The notes under the pieces: model-generated
Database searches by the model: none
The model's input: only the letters and a program-made list of their open reading frames with translations
Told to the model about the DNA's origin: nothing
NCBI RefSeq assembly: GCF_009720485.1
Contig: NZ_CP045245.1
Span: 2,294,001-2,358,000 of the forward strand
Direction of reading: 5' to 3'
DNA: 64,000 bases
From: Cellulomonas sp. JZ18
GTDB taxonomy: Bacteria; Actinomycetota; Actinomycetes; Actinomycetales; Cellulomonadaceae
Made by a program: the position numbers and the translations under genes
In this document: piece by piece, positions 41,973-52,544 of the stretch
Numbering within the stretch: the first letter of the stretch is position 1
How the letters are laid out: the number at the start of each line of letters is the position of its first letter

Positions 41973-43227
41973 GGGTCCGCCCGATCACCGCGAGCGAGCG
42001 CCGGACGACGGACGGCCGGGCGGCGAGCGCCTCGGCCGCGCCCGGCTCGGACCGGGCGAACGAGATGAGGACGCCGAGCGCGGCCATGGTCACGATGAGT
42101 GCGGACCCTCCTGCGGAGACGAGTGGGAGCGGCACGCCGATGACCGGCGCGAGCCCGATGACGACGGCGATGTTGATGGTCGCCTGACCGACGACCCATG
42201 CGCAGATCCCGGCCGTGGTGATCTTGACGAACGGGTCCGGGTGGCGCCGGATGACGCGGACCATCGCGAACGCGAGCAGCGCGAACAGACCCAGCACGAG
42301 CAGCGTGCCGACCAGGCCGAGCTCCTCGCCGAGGATCGCGAAGATGAAGTCGTTGTGGGCGGCCGGCAGGTAGGACCACTTCTCGCGGCTCTCCCCCAGC
42401 CCGAGGCCGCCGAGGCCGCCGGTCGCCAGGCCCCAGCCGCCGTGCAGCGTCTGGTAGCACTCGTTGGTGACGTCGCAGGTCGCCGAGAGCCAGGACATGA
42501 TGCGGTTGACGCGGTTCTCGCTGCCGATCGCGAGCACCGCCACACCGGCCGCCGCGACCGCGCCCGCCACCGCGAACACCCGCAGCGGCACGCCGGCGAC
42601 GAACATCGCCCCCGCGACGAGGAGCACCAGGACCAGCGCCGTCCCGAGGTCGTGGCCGAGCAGGACGGCGCCGATCGCCACGCCCGCGACCGGGACGGCG
42701 GGCACCAGCGCGTGCTTCCACTCGTGCAGCAGGGCGAGCTTGCGCGTCAGGACTGCGCCGAGCCACACCGCGAGGGCGAGCTTCACCGTCTCCGACGGCT
42801 GCGCGGAGAACCCGGGCAGGCAGACCCAGTTGCGGTTGCCGCCCGCGCCGCACCCCAGCGGGGTGAACACGAGCATCTGGAACAGGACGGCCGCCCCGAG
42901 CACCGGCCAGGCCGCCGCCCGGATGAGGCGCACGGGCGTGCGGGAGAGCACGAGCAGGGCGGGCAGCCCGATCAGCGCGTACTTGGCCTGGTCCAGGAAC
43001 ACGGTGTAGGGCGAGTCACCGTCGGCGAGCGACTCGACGCTCGAGCTCGACAGCACCATGACCAGGCCCACGACGACGAGGAGCGCGCTCGCGCCGACCA
43101 GCACGTAGTAGCTCGTCACCGCGGAGTTCCACGCGCCGAGGAACGACGGCTCGCGACCCGCGAGCGGCGTCCCGCGGCCCGGTGTGCGGGTGCCGACGCC
43201 GGGACGCCGGTCCTGCGTCGCGGTCAC
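41965..43227 (-). CDS. ftsW: peptidoglycan glycosyltransferase FtsW
   Basis: SEDS-family polymerase (420 aa) that extends glycan strands at the septum with FtsI. About ten membrane helices, the first LVGASALLVVVGLVMVLSSS. SEDS motifs: QAKYALIGLP, FSAQPSETVKLALAVWLGAV, GHDLGTALVLVLLVAGAMFV, HGGWGLATGGLGGLGLGESR then EKWSYLPAAHNDFIFAILGE, and the C-terminal IGVPLPLVSAGGSALIVTMA. An insert with Cys pairs (GCGAGGNRNWVCLPG, ATCDVTNECYQ) lies in outside loops and could form disulfides. GTG overlaps the murD stop (GTGA). Confidence 0.96.
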   Translation of the reverse strand: MTATQDRRPGVGTRTPGRGTPLAGREPSFLGAWNSAVTSYYVLVGASALLVVVGLVMVLSSSSVESLADGDSPYTVFLDQAKYALIGLPALLVLSRTPVRLIRAAAWPVLGAAVLFQMLVFTPLGCGAGGNRNWVCLPGFSAQPSETVKLALAVWLGAVLTRKLALLHEWKHALVPAVPVAGVAIGAVLLGHDLGTALVLVLLVAGAMFVAGVPLRVFAVAGAVAAAGVAVLAIGSENRVNRIMSWLSATCDVTNECYQTLHGGWGLATGGLGGLGLGESREKWSYLPAAHNDFIFAILGEELGLVGTLLVLGLFALLAFAMVRVIRRHPDPFVKITTAGICAWVVGQATINIAVVIGLAPVIGVPLPLVSAGGSALIVTMAALGVLISFARSEPGAAEALAARPSVVRRSLAVIGRTRG

Positions 43228-44699
43228 GACCCGGCCTCCGGGCCGTCGTCGCGCGGGCTCACCCCGTCCGCGCCGAGGGCTCGCACGGCGGCCGCGAAGG
43301 CGTCCCCCCGGGCGGCGTAGGAGGCGAACTGGTCCATGGAGGCGCTGGCCGGCGCGAGGAGCACGGTCACGGGCACGCCCGCGGGCGCACCGGCGGCCAA
43401 CCGGCGCGCCTCCTGCACGGCACGGGTCATCACCGGCTCAGTCTCACCGGCGACGACCTCGATCACCGGGACGTCCGGTGCGTGTCGGGCGAGGGCGTCG
43501 CGCAGCGGCGCCCGGTCGACCCCGATGAGCACGACCGCGCGCAGCCGGTCGCGCCGCGTGCGCACGAGCTCGTCGAAGGCGGCGCCCTTAGCCAGCCCGC
43601 CGGCGACCCAGACGACCGACCCCTCGCCGAACGCGGCGAGGGACGCCGACGCGGCGTGCGCGTTCGTCGCCTTCGAGTCGTCGACGTACGCCACGCCGTC
43701 GAGGTGCCCGACGGTGACGATGCGGTGCGCACCCGGCGCGAACGCGCGCAGGCCGTCCCGCACGTGCACCGCCTCGACCCCGTGCGCGAGGGCGAGGGCG
43801 GCCGCGGCGAGCGCGTTGCGCACGACGTGCGGCGGCACCACGCCGGCCGGCCCCGCGAGCTGGGCGAGGTCCGCCAGGGTGCCGAGCTCGGCGGCGTGCG
43901 TGTGCCGCAGGCGCGCGAAGCCGCGGTCCACGAGCACGTCGTCGACGAGCCCGAGCTGGCCGACCGACGGCGTCCCGAGGGTGAAACCGACGGCGACGGC
44001 GCCGTCCTCGACGTCCGCGTCCCGCACGAGCTGCTCGGTCACGGGGTCCGACGCGCTGTAGACGCACGCGACGCGCGTGCGCTCGTAGATGCGTCCCTTG
44101 TCCCTCGCGTAGGCCTCGAGCGAGCCGTGCCAGTCCAGGTGGTCGGGCGCGACGTTGAGCACCGCCGCGGCCTGCGGGGACATCGAGAACGTGTGGTGGA
44201 GCTGGAAGCTCGAGAGCTCGACCGCCAGCACCTCGACCTCGGGGTCGACCGCGGCGAGCACGACCGGCGTGCCGACGTTGCCCACCGCCAGCACGCGCCG
44301 GCCGGCGGCGCGCAGGATCGACTCCAGCATGCCCACGGTCGTCGTCTTGCCGTTCGTCCCGGTCACCGCGAGCCACGGCGCGGGCTCCCCGTCGCCGCCG
44401 TCGCGCGGCACCCGCACCTGCCACGCGAGCTCGACCTCGCTCCACACCGGGACGTCGTGCTCGCGCGCGGCGGCCAGCAGCGGGTGGTGCGGCGGCATGC
44501 CGGGCGAGGCGACGACGAGGTCGGCACCCCCCAGGCGCTCGGCGACGAGCGCGGCGACGTCGTGGTGGTCGGCCTCCGGGGCGCGGTCGTCGAACGTGAC
44601 GACGTGCGCCCCGCGGTCGGCGAGCACCTGCGCCGCGGCCCGTCCGGAGACGCCGAGCCCTGCGACGAGGACCGTGCGGCCGTCGAACCGTGCGTCCAC
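43224..44699 (-). CDS. murD: UDP-MurNAc-L-alanine--D-glutamate ligase
   Basis: Mur ligase (491 aa) adding D-Glu to UDP-MurNAc-L-Ala. N-terminal Rossmann part: VLVAGLGVSGRAAAQVLADR. ATP loop WLAVTGTNGKTTTVGMLESI. Other family blocks: VAVELSSFQLHHTF, LNVAPDHLDWHGSLEAYARD then KGRIYE (carbamylated Lys region), and YVDDSKATNAHAASASLAAF with VWVAGGLAKGAAFDEL. GTG directly follows the mraY TAG with no gap. Length is normal. Confidence 0.96.
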   Translation of the reverse strand: MDARFDGRTVLVAGLGVSGRAAAQVLADRGAHVVTFDDRAPEADHHDVAALVAERLGGADLVVASPGMPPHHPLLAAAREHDVPVWSEVELAWQVRVPRDGGDGEPAPWLAVTGTNGKTTTVGMLESILRAAGRRVLAVGNVGTPVVLAAVDPEVEVLAVELSSFQLHHTFSMSPQAAAVLNVAPDHLDWHGSLEAYARDKGRIYERTRVACVYSASDPVTEQLVRDADVEDGAVAVGFTLGTPSVGQLGLVDDVLVDRGFARLRHTHAAELGTLADLAQLAGPAGVVPPHVVRNALAAAALALAHGVEAVHVRDGLRAFAPGAHRIVTVGHLDGVAYVDDSKATNAHAASASLAAFGEGSVVWVAGGLAKGAAFDELVRTRRDRLRAVVLIGVDRAPLRDALARHAPDVPVIEVVAGETEPVMTRAVQEARRLAAGAPAGVPVTVLLAPASASMDQFASYAARGDAFAAAVRALGADGVSPRDDGPEAGS

Positions 44700-45782
44700 C
44701 TAGCCCGCCACCCACTCCGCGTAGAAGATGCCGACGCCGAGCGCCACGAACAGGCCGGCGATGATCCAGAACCGGATGACGATCGTGACCTCGCCCCACC
44801 CCGACAGCTCGAAGTGGTGGTGCAGCGGCGCCATCTTGAACACCCGCTTGCCGGTCATCTTGAAGAAGCCGATCTGGATGACGTCGGACAGCACGATGAG
44901 CACGAACAGGCCGCCGATGATCGCGCCGAGGATCTCGGTGCGCGTGAGGATCGTCAGCGCCGCGAGGGCGCCGCCGAGCGCGAGCGAGCCCGTGTCGCCC
45001 ATGAAGATCTTCGCCGGGCTCGCGTTCCACCACAGGAACCCGAACAGCGCGCCGGTGATGGCCGCCGCGACGACCGCGAGGTCGAGCGGGTCGCGCGTCT
45101 CGTAGCAGCGCGGCCCTGCGGTCAGCACCGACTGGCACGTCTGGTTGAACTGCCACACGCCGACGAGCACGTACGCGCCGAAGACGATGAGCGAGACGCC
45201 CGTCGCGAGCCCGTCCAGACCGTCGGTGAGGTTCACCGCGTTGGACCAGGCCGTGATGAGGAAGTTCGCCCAGATCACGAACAGGATCAGCCCGACCGTG
45301 GCACCCGCGAACGCGAGGTCGAGGTCCGTGTCGCGGATGAACGAGATCCGCGTCGACGCCGGCGTGCGGAACTGCTCGTTCGGGAACTGCAGCGCGAGCA
45401 CCGAGAACGTCACGCCGACGACGCCCTGCCCGACGATCTTCCACAGCGGCGACAGGCCGAGGCTGCGCTGGCGGGAGATCTTGATGAAGTCGTCGAGGAA
45501 GCCGACGACGCCGAGCCCCGTCATGAGGAACAGCGCGAGCACCGCGGACGCGCTCGGTGCCGTCCCCGTCAGCGCGAGTCCCGCGAGCCAGCCGATGAGC
45601 GTCGCCCCGATGATGACGACGCCGCCCATGGTCGGCGTGCCGCGCTTGGTGAAGTGGGCGGTGGGCCCGTCCTGCCGGATGAACTGGCCGTACTGGCGCT
45701 TGACGAGGAACCGGATGAACAGCGGCGTGCCGAGCAGCGCCACGAGCATCGCGAGGCCGCCCGAGATCAGGACGGCCCTCAT
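44700..45782 (-). CDS. mraY: phospho-MurNAc-pentapeptide transferase
   Basis: Integral membrane enzyme (360 aa, ten helices) making lipid I. Conserved cytoplasmic loops: [40 protein letters not shown] (catalytic DDxxK), [30 protein letters not shown], and [15 protein letters not shown]. An external loop carries two Cys ([16 protein letters not shown]). I chose the ATG at 45782 (MRAVLISGG) because it overlaps the murF stop in the ATGA manner; an upstream in-frame start would lie inside murF. Confidence 0.97.
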   Translation of the reverse strand: MRAVLISGGLAMLVALLGTPLFIRFLVKRQYGQFIRQDGPTAHFTKRGTPTMGGVVIIGATLIGWLAGLALTGTAPSASAVLALFLMTGLGVVGFLDDFIKISRQRSLGLSPLWKIVGQGVVGVTFSVLALQFPNEQFRTPASTRISFIRDTDLDLAFAGATVGLILFVIWANFLITAWSNAVNLTDGLDGLATGVSLIVFGAYVLVGVWQFNQTCQSVLTAGPRCYETRDPLDLAVVAAAITGALFGFLWWNASPAKIFMGDTGSLALGGALAALTILTRTEILGAIIGGLFVLIVLSDVIQIGFFKMTGKRVFKMAPLHHHFELSGWGEVTIVIRFWIIAGLFVALGVGIFYAEWVAG

Positions 45783-47212
45783 GCGCCGGCCTCCGCGAGC
45801 CGGTCGCCGAGCCGCCACAGGCCCGCGCCGTAGGAGGACTTGACGAGCACGACGTCCCCGGGGCGCAGCTCCTGCTCGAGGAACGCGGCCGCGGCGTCGA
45901 CGTCGTCCGCGAGCACCACCTCGTCACCCCACGAGCCCTCGTGGTTCGCCCCGTCGCGGATGGCCCGCGCACCGTCGCCCACGACGACCGTGAGGTCGAT
46001 GTTGAGGCGCACCACGAGGCGGCCGATCGCGTCGTGCGCCGTCCGGTGCTCGTCGCCGAGCTCGAGCATCTCCCCGAGCACCGCGACGGAGCGCCGCTCA
46101 CGCCCGGCGATGACCGCGAGGGCCTTGAGCGCCGCGCGCATCGAGTCGGGGTTGGCGTTGTAGGAGTCGTCCACGACGGTGACGCCGTCGGGCCGCTCGA
46201 CCACGTGCATGCGGTGCGGCGAGAGCGCGTCCGCCGCGCTCAGCCCGGCCGCGACCTCCTCGAGCGACAGCCCGACCGCCAGGCCCGCCGTCGCGGCGGC
46301 CAGCGCGTTGTGCACGTGGTGCTCGCCGACCAGGCGCAGCGTGACCTCGCGCTCCTCGCCCGCCGGCACGTGGACGAGCCGGAAGCGCGCCCGTCCCAGA
46401 CCGTCGAGGCGGACGTCGAGCGCACGCACGTCCGCGTCCGACGACGCGCCGAACAGCACCACCGGCCCTGGGGCGAGCGTCGCCATGGCCCGCACCCGCT
46501 GGTCGTCCGAGTTGAGCACCGCCGTGCCACCGGGCACCAGGCCCGCGACGATCTCCGACTTCGCCCGCGCGACCGCCTCGATGCCGCCGAAGCCGCCGAG
46601 GTGCGCCTGCCCGACCACGAGCACGACCGACACGTCGGGCGGGGCGATGTCGGTGAGGTAGGTGAGGTGACCGGGGCCGCTCGCGCCCATCTCGAGCACG
46701 AGGAAGCGCGTGCTCTCGTCGGCCCGCAGCACCGTCAGCGGCAGCCCGATCTCGTTGTTGAACGAGCGCACCGGGGCCACGGTCGGCCCGGCCGCGCCGC
46801 ACAGCTGCGCGAGCAGGTCCTTGGTCGTGGTCTTGCCGACCGAGCCGGTCACGCCGACGACCCGCAGGCCGCTGCCGCCCGGCTCGACCGCCGCCTCGCG
46901 CAGCCGGACCAGGACGTCGCGCGCGAGGTCGCCCAGCGCGCGCTCGACGTCCGGCACCACGACGCACGGCAGCGGCCCGTCGGGGCCCTCGAGCGCGCGC
47001 GCGGCCAGCACGAGCGCGGCCCCGGACCCGACCGCGGCCGCGGCGAAGTCGTGCCCGTCGACGTTCTCGCCGGGCAGTGCGACGAACAGCCCGCCCGGCA
47101 GCACCTCGCGCGAGTCGACGACGACGGGGCCGGTGACGACGGTCGCGGGCGCCACCCCGGACAGCGCTCCGCCCGTGGCGGCCGCGATCTCGGCCGCAGT
47201 CAGCGCGATCAC
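45779..47212 (-). CDS. murF: UDP-MurNAc-tripeptide--D-alanyl-D-alanine ligase
   Basis: Mur ligase (477 aa) adding D-Ala-D-Ala to the UDP-MurNAc-tripeptide. Order: N-terminal domain ([20 protein letters not shown]), ATP loop [96 protein letters not shown] and [17 protein letters not shown] overlaps the murE stop (GTGA) and the stop overlaps mraY (ATGA). Confidence 0.97.
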   Translation of the reverse strand: MIALTAAEIAAATGGALSGVAPATVVTGPVVVDSREVLPGGLFVALPGENVDGHDFAAAAVGSGAALVLAARALEGPDGPLPCVVVPDVERALGDLARDVLVRLREAAVEPGGSGLRVVGVTGSVGKTTTKDLLAQLCGAAGPTVAPVRSFNNEIGLPLTVLRADESTRFLVLEMGASGPGHLTYLTDIAPPDVSVVLVVGQAHLGGFGGIEAVARAKSEIVAGLVPGGTAVLNSDDQRVRAMATLAPGPVVLFGASSDADVRALDVRLDGLGRARFRLVHVPAGEEREVTLRLVGEHHVHNALAAATAGLAVGLSLEEVAAGLSAADALSPHRMHVVERPDGVTVVDDSYNANPDSMRAALKALAVIAGRERRSVAVLGEMLELGDEHRTAHDAIGRLVVRLNIDLTVVVGDGARAIRDGANHEGSWGDEVVLADDVDAAAAFLEQELRPGDVVLVKSSYGAGLWRLGDRLAEAGA

Positions 47213-48794
47213 GCGTGCTGCTCCTGGCGCCGGTCCTGCTCGTGCCGCGCGGCGAGGAACACGTCGCGGTCGTTGTAACGGTGGAACACCCCGGCGATCT
47301 CCTGGGTCGGTTCGTGGCCCTTGCCCGTGACGATGACCGTGTCCCGGTCACCGGCGAGGGCGAGGGCGTCGCGGATGGCCTGCGCACGGCTGGTCGCCTC
47401 GTGCACGTCGGTCAGGTCGGGTCGCACGTCCCGCACGCCCGCGAGGATCGCCGCGCGGATCGCGGCGGGGTCCTCCGAGCGGGGGTTCTCGTCGGTCACG
47501 ACGAGGACGTCGGCGAGCCGTGCGGCGACGGCGCCCATGATCGGGCGCTTGCCCCGGTCGCGGTCGCCGTCGGAGCCGAAGACGATGACCAGCCGCCCCG
47601 GCGTGATGGGACGCACGGCCTCGAGCGCGAGCTCGAGCGCGTCGGGCGTGTGGGCGTAGTCGACGAGGCACAGCGGCCACCCGTCCCCGCGCTCGACGAC
47701 GCGCTCCATGCGACCGGGGATCGCGTGCGCGCCGCCGACGGCCGCGATGGCGACGTCCAGCGGCACCCCGGCCGTGTGGGCGACCACGACGGCCAGCGCC
47801 GCGTTCGAGACGTTGACGAGTCCGGGCAGCGGGCTGGCGGCCTCGTGCTCGGCCCCGTCGGGACCGCGCAGCGTGAACCGCGAGCCGACGCCGTCGAGGC
47901 CCACGTCCGCGCTGACGACGGCCCAGTCGGCGCCCTCGGCCTGCGGCGACCCCACGTGCGTCGCCACGGTCTGCACCGGCACGGGCGCCTCCGCGGCGAG
48001 CCGCTGCCCCCACACGTCGTCGACCACCACGACGCCACGGCGCGCCTGACCGGCGGCGAACAGGCGGGCCTTGTCCCGGAAGTACGTCTCCATGTCGCCG
48101 TGGAAGTCGAGGTGGTCGCGCTGGAGGTTCGTGAAGCCGACGACGTCGAACTCGACGCCGCCCACGCGCCCGAGCGCGAGCGCGTGCGAGGAGACCTCGG
48201 TCGTCAGGGCGGTCGCGCCGCGCTCGTGCGCGAGCGCCAGCAGCGACTGCAGCACCGGCGCCTCGACGGTCGTGCGCGGGCTCTCCACCGCCTCGTCGCC
48301 GACGCGCAGCTCGACCGTCCCGAGCACCGCGGTCCGCGCGTGCGCGGCGCGCAGCGCCGCGTCGACGAAGTAGGTCGTCGTCGTCTTGCCGTTGGTCCCG
48401 GTCACGCCGACGGTCACGAGCCGGCGCGCGGGGTGGTCGTGGGTCCAGGCGGCGACCGGCCCGGCGACGGCGCGCGGCTCGTCCGCGAGGACGACGGGCA
48501 CCGCGTCGGCGCCGACCTGCTCGGCCACGAGCCGGGCGCCGGCACGGTCGGTCAGCACCGCGACGGCGCCGGCGGCCACGGCGTCGCGCGCGAACCGCGC
48601 GCCGTGGACCTTCAGGCCCGGCACCGCGACGAAGAGGTCGCCGTGCTCGACGTCCGCGCTCGACATCGTCACGCCCGTGAAGGTCACGTCCTCGCCGCCG
48701 GGGGCCGCCAGGGAGAGGCCGACCGCGGCCACGAGGTCGCCGACCCTGCGGACCGGCGGGTGCTCGGGGCGCAGCCGGCCCAGGGGGACGTCAT
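47209..48794 (-). CDS. murE: UDP-MurNAc-L-Ala-D-Glu ligase for the third-position amino acid (assembly frameshift at start)
   Basis: Mur ligase (528 aa after correction) adding the diamino acid to the stem peptide. ATP loop VGVTGTNGKTTTTYFVDAAL; TEVSSHALALGRVGGVEFD; LQRDHLDFHGDMETYFRDKA; GRMERVVERGDGWPLCLVDY then AHTPDALELAL. The substrate motif, DNPR in meso-DAP enzymes, is ENPR here (VVTDENPRSEDP), and Cellulomonas walls are known to hold L-ornithine instead of DAP, so ornithine is the likely substrate (inference). The natural start is MTSPLGRLRPEHPPVR at 48794, reached only by adding one base to the five-G run 48783-48787. TAGATT lies seven bases before that ATG. Confidence 0.93.
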
Positions 48795-48801
48795 GGGGAG
48801 G

Positions 48802-48807
48802 AATCTA
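48802..48807 (-). promoter_or_regulatory. leaderless promoter -10 for murE
   Basis: TAGATT on the minus strand, seven bases from the murE ATG and 14 bases past the ftsI stop. It would allow murE and the genes after it to be transcribed independently of mraZ-ftsI. Confidence 0.6.
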
Positions 48808-48820
48808 CCCCGGTCGGTCG

Positions 48821-50878
48821 TCACCACGTCGTCGGGTGCAGCGTCGCCGGCGCCCCCGACGGGGGCACGCCGAGCTGCTGCAGCGCGTACTGCGTGACGG
48901 TGCTGAAGACGGGCGCCGCCACCGTGCCGCCGTAGATGGACGTCTTGGGGTCGTGCAGGATCACGGCCGTCACGACCTGCGGGTCGTCGACCGGCGCGAC
49001 GCCGATGAAGGACGAGGTGTACCCGGACGGGTTGAACTTCTGCGCGGTACCCGTCTTGCCGCCGACGCGGTAGCCGGGGATGGCCCCGCTCGAGCCCGTG
49101 CCGTCCACGACCGTGCTCTCCAGCATCGACAGCACCGCGGCCGCCGTCTGCGACGACACGACCCGCGTCCCCTCGGCCGGCGTCTGCGGCTCGAACTCCC
49201 CTTCCGGCGACGTCCACCCCGCGATGAGGTGCGGCTGCGCCCGGACACCGTCGTTCGCGATGGTCGCGAAGACGCTCGCCGCCTGCAGCGCGTTGACGGA
49301 CACCGCCTGCCCGAACAGCACGGCGTACTCGTCGCGGCCCTGCCAGCGGTCCGGCGTGCGCAGGAGCCCGGCGGACTCGCCCGGCAGCTCGATGCCCGTC
49401 TGCTGGCCGAAGCCGAACGCGGACATGTACTGGTAGCGCTGCTCCTTGCTCATGCGCTCGCCGATGAGGATGGTCCCGACGTTCGAGGACTCGGCGAAGA
49501 TGCCGGTCGCGGTCAGCTGCTGCACCGGGTGGTCGTGCGAGTCCTTGATCGTCTCGCCGTGGGGCGTCTGCCAGCGGTCCGCCACGCGGAACTGCTCGGT
49601 CGGCGTGACGAGCCCGAGCTCGAGCGCGCCGGCCATCGTGACCACCTTGCTCGTCGAGCCCGGCTCGAAGACCTGCGTCACCGCCGGTGACAGCGCGCCC
49701 GCGCCCGCCTCGCCGGGGTCGTTCGGGTCGATGGAGCCCGAGTCCGCCAGCGCGAGGACCTCCCCGTTCGGGCGCATCACCACGATCGCACCGCCCGTGG
49801 CGCCCGTGGCCGCCACCTGCGCGTCGAGCGCCGACTGGGCCTTCCACTGCAGGTCGGACTTGATCGTCAGCCGCACCGAGTCGCCCTGCCGCGCGGGCGT
49901 GCCCTCGGACACGCCGCCGGGGATGGGCTGCCCCCCGCGGCCGCGCTCGTAGCGCTCCTCGCCCGCCTCGCCCTGCAGCCGCTCGTCGAGCGTCAGCTCG
50001 AGGCCCTGCAGACCCGTGCCCGAGGAGTTCACGAAGCCGAGCATGTTCCCGCCCACGGCGCCCTTCGGGTAGACCCGGTCGGCGACCTTGTCGACGTTCA
50101 CGCCGTCGATGCGCAGCGCGCGGATGTCCCGCGCGACCTCCGGCAGCACGTTCTTCTGCACGACGACGTAGCCGCGGTCCCCCACCAGCCGGCCGCCGAG
50201 CTCCGCGGGGTTCACGCCGAGCAGCGGCGCGAGCCGGGCGGCCACGCCCGCGGCGCCGTCGAGACCGTCCGACCCCCGCGCCTTGTACTGCGCGACGCGG
50301 CGCTGGTTGACCGAGATCGTGTAGCGCTCGACGGACGTGGCGAGCACGACGCCGTCGGCGTCCGTGATCTCCCCGCGCGCGCCGAGCACCTGCTGCGTGG
50401 ACATGCGCTCCGCCTGCGCCTGCGCCGCGATCTCCGGCCCACGGATCACCTGCACGTAGACGAGCCGGCCCGCGAACAGCACGAACAGCAGCGCGAAGAG
50501 CACGACGAGGGTCAGGACCCGCCCGCGCGAGGCCGGCTCGACGGGGCGCGCGGGCTCGGGACGCAGCGCGCGCGCGACGGCCGGGGACGCCGCGGGACGC
50601 CGACCCGCCGGGACGCGACCCGCGCCGCGTGCGGCACGCACGGGCGCCGTCCGGGTCGCCGCCGGGCGGCCGCCCGCGGCACGGCCGGTGCCGGGCGCGG
50701 GTGCGCCCGCGCGGCGGCCGTCCGCGTCGGGGGCGGGTGCCCGGCGCGGGACCGTGCCGGTGCGCTCGCTCACGCCGCCCACGGTGCCACGCGCGCCGGT
50801 CCGCGCCGGGGCGACGCGCTGACGCCCGGACCGTCCGGCCCCGGCGCGTCCCGCGGCCGGGCGAACGTCGGTGCTCAT
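48821..50878 (-). CDS. ftsI: septal transpeptidase FtsI (PBP3, class B)
   Basis: Class B penicillin-binding protein (685 aa). A long basic, Ala/Pro/Arg-rich cytoplasmic N-terminus (about 150 residues) precedes one membrane helix (VLTLVVLFALLFVLFAGRLV). The pedestal domain runs to about residue 360. The transpeptidase domain has all three active-site motifs: STSK in FEPGSTSKVVTMAG, SSN in FAESSNVGTI, and KTG in RVGGKTGTAQKFN. The ATG overlaps the ftsL stop (ATGA). A downstream GTG at residue 36 could also be used, but the overlap favours the first. Confidence 0.96.
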   Translation of the reverse strand: MSTDVRPAAGRAGAGRSGRQRVAPARTGARGTVGGVSERTGTVPRRAPAPDADGRRAGAPAPGTGRAAGGRPAATRTAPVRAARGAGRVPAGRRPAASPAVARALRPEPARPVEPASRGRVLTLVVLFALLFVLFAGRLVYVQVIRGPEIAAQAQAERMSTQQVLGARGEITDADGVVLATSVERYTISVNQRRVAQYKARGSDGLDGAAGVAARLAPLLGVNPAELGGRLVGDRGYVVVQKNVLPEVARDIRALRIDGVNVDKVADRVYPKGAVGGNMLGFVNSSGTGLQGLELTLDERLQGEAGEERYERGRGGQPIPGGVSEGTPARQGDSVRLTIKSDLQWKAQSALDAQVAATGATGGAIVVMRPNGEVLALADSGSIDPNDPGEAGAGALSPAVTQVFEPGSTSKVVTMAGALELGLVTPTEQFRVADRWQTPHGETIKDSHDHPVQQLTATGIFAESSNVGTILIGERMSKEQRYQYMSAFGFGQQTGIELPGESAGLLRTPDRWQGRDEYAVLFGQAVSVNALQAASVFATIANDGVRAQPHLIAGWTSPEGEFEPQTPAEGTRVVSSQTAAAVLSMLESTVVDGTGSSGAIPGYRVGGKTGTAQKFNPSGYTSSFIGVAPVDDPQVVTAVILHDPKTSIYGGTVAAPVFSTVTQYALQQLGVPPSGAPATLHPTTW

Positions 50879-51288
50879 CCGTCCGCCGGTGCCGGCGCCC
50901 CCTGGACGCTGCCGTCCGCCAGGCGCAGCCAGCCGGTGCCGTTCGCCTCGACCATGCCCAGGGCCGTGGCGGCCTCGGCGAGGCGCGCGGGCGACGAGCG
51001 CTGGTCGAGCGCGGCGACGAGGTCCATGCGGTCCTGCTCGAGACGGCTCAGCTCGTTCGACAGCTCGTACCGCTCGAACGCGAGCGACGCCATCTGCGTG
51101 TTCAGCAGCAGCGCGGTGAGCAGCGCACCGGCCAGCACGGCCATGCACGCGAGGACGAACGGCACGCGCGAGCGGGCCTGCTCGGGCGCGCGGACGACCC
51201 GCAGGCGCGGGGGCGGCGCGGCGGCCGGGCGGGCGGGCAGCGGGTACGCACGGGCGGTGCGTGCGGCGCTGGCAGGCAGGGCGCTCAT
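50875..51288 (-). CDS. ftsL: cell division protein FtsL
   Basis: Small bitopic divisome protein (137 aa). A basic N-terminus (residues 1-40) precedes one membrane helix ([20 protein letters not shown]), then a coiled coil outside ([20 protein letters not shown]) and a C-terminal tail. Sequence is weakly conserved in the family; the call rests on topology plus position between rsmH and ftsI. It overlaps rsmH and ftsI by four bases each (ATGA). Confidence 0.88.
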   Translation of the reverse strand: MSALPASAARTARAYPLPARPAAAPPPRLRVVRAPEQARSRVPFVLACMAVLAGALLTALLLNTQMASLAFERYELSNELSRLEQDRMDLVAALDQRSSPARLAEAATALGMVEANGTGWLRLADGSVQGAPAPADG

Positions 51289-52289
51289 GCGGCTCTCCTC
51301 GCGGTGCGCAGGTGGTCGGGGGTGGGTCGGACGCGTTCGGCGGCGCGCAGCCGGACCGACTGCGCCCGCGGGTTGCGGGCCAGCTCCTCGGCGTCGGCCT
51401 CCTCCGCGCCCCGGGTCAGCAGGCGCAGGTACGGCGCGTGGGTCGCGGGCTCGACGGGCAGGTCCGGCGGCGCGCTGGACGTCGCACCGGCGGCGAGCGC
51501 GCGCTTGACGAGGCGGTCCTCGAGCGACTGGTACGACTCGACGACGATCCGGCCGCCGACGGCGAGCGCCTCGATGGCGGCCGGCAGGGCCCGCTCGAGC
51601 GCGGCGAGCTCCCCGTTCACCTCGATCCGCAGCGCCTGGAACGTGCGCTTGGCCGGGTGGCCGCCGGTCTTGCGGGTCGCGGCGGGGATGCTCGCGCGCA
51701 CGAGGTCGACGAGCTCGCCGGTGCGCGTCAGCGGCGTCTGCTCGCGGCGCCGGACGACCGCACGGGCGATCCGCGCGGCGAAGCGCTCCTCGCCGTACAC
51801 GTGCAGGACGCGGGCCAGCGCACGCTCGTCGTACGTGTTGAGCACGTCCGCAGCGGTCTGCCCCCGGGTCGGGTCCATCCGCATGTCCAGCGGCGCGTCC
51901 TGCGCGTACGCGAACCCGCGCTCGGCCTCGTCCAGCTGCAGCGACGAGACACCGAGGTCCATGAGCACGCCCTGCACGGACGGCAGGCCGAGACGCTCGA
52001 GGACGTCCGGGATCTCGTCGTACACCGCGTGCACGCCCGTGAAGCGGTCGCCGAACCCCGCGAGGCGCCGGCTCGCGAGCGCGAGGGCCTGCGGGTCCCG
52101 GTCGATCCCGACCACGCGGGCGCCGGCGAACGCGCGCAGCACGCCCTCGGTGTGCCCGCCCATCCCGAGCGTGGCGTCCACGAGGACGGCGCCCGGTGCG
52201 GTCAGGGCCGGCCCGAGCAGGTCGAGGCAGCGCTGCAGGAGCACGGGGACGTGCCGCGACGCGGGGTCGACGTCCGTCGGCTCGCCCAT
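51285..52289 (-). CDS. rsmH: 16S rRNA (cytosine-1402-N4)-methyltransferase RsmH
   Basis: SAM-dependent rRNA methyltransferase (334 aa, MraW). [18 protein letters not shown] loop [92 protein letters not shown] and [17 protein letters not shown] are all family blocks. ATG preceded by GGAGGGAGGGG. The 255 bases between mraZ and rsmH show no gene that I can support. Confidence 0.97.
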   Translation of the reverse strand: MGEPTDVDPASRHVPVLLQRCLDLLGPALTAPGAVLVDATLGMGGHTEGVLRAFAGARVVGIDRDPQALALASRRLAGFGDRFTGVHAVYDEIPDVLERLGLPSVQGVLMDLGVSSLQLDEAERGFAYAQDAPLDMRMDPTRGQTAADVLNTYDERALARVLHVYGEERFAARIARAVVRRREQTPLTRTGELVDLVRASIPAATRKTGGHPAKRTFQALRIEVNGELAALERALPAAIEALAVGGRIVVESYQSLEDRLVKRALAAGATSSAPPDLPVEPATHAPYLRLLTRGAEEADAEELARNPRAQSVRLRAAERVRPTPDHLRTARRAA

Positions 52290-52544
52290 GCTGCCCCTCC
52301 CTCCTGCGGTGGCGTCGTCGTCGTGCGGTGCGCTCCCCGTCGCGGCGGGGGCGGTGGTGGCCGGTCGGGCCCTCCCCCGTCCGGCCAGATCCCCCACCGA
52401 CCTCTCTGGCGCCGGGGAAGTGCGTCAGAGCGGACGGGAGGAGGTCTCGTCGGGCGGAGCAGGGTGTACGGGGTCTCACCGCCCCGGCAGGGCGGTGGTG
52501 CGGACGTGCCGGGGCGGGTACGGACCGGGCGGTCGGCGGACGGC

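Noticed and set aside
52290..52544. Possible small gene between mraZ and rsmH
   Set aside because: No frame has a start with a ribosome site and reasonable composition; I regard it as untranslated spacer.
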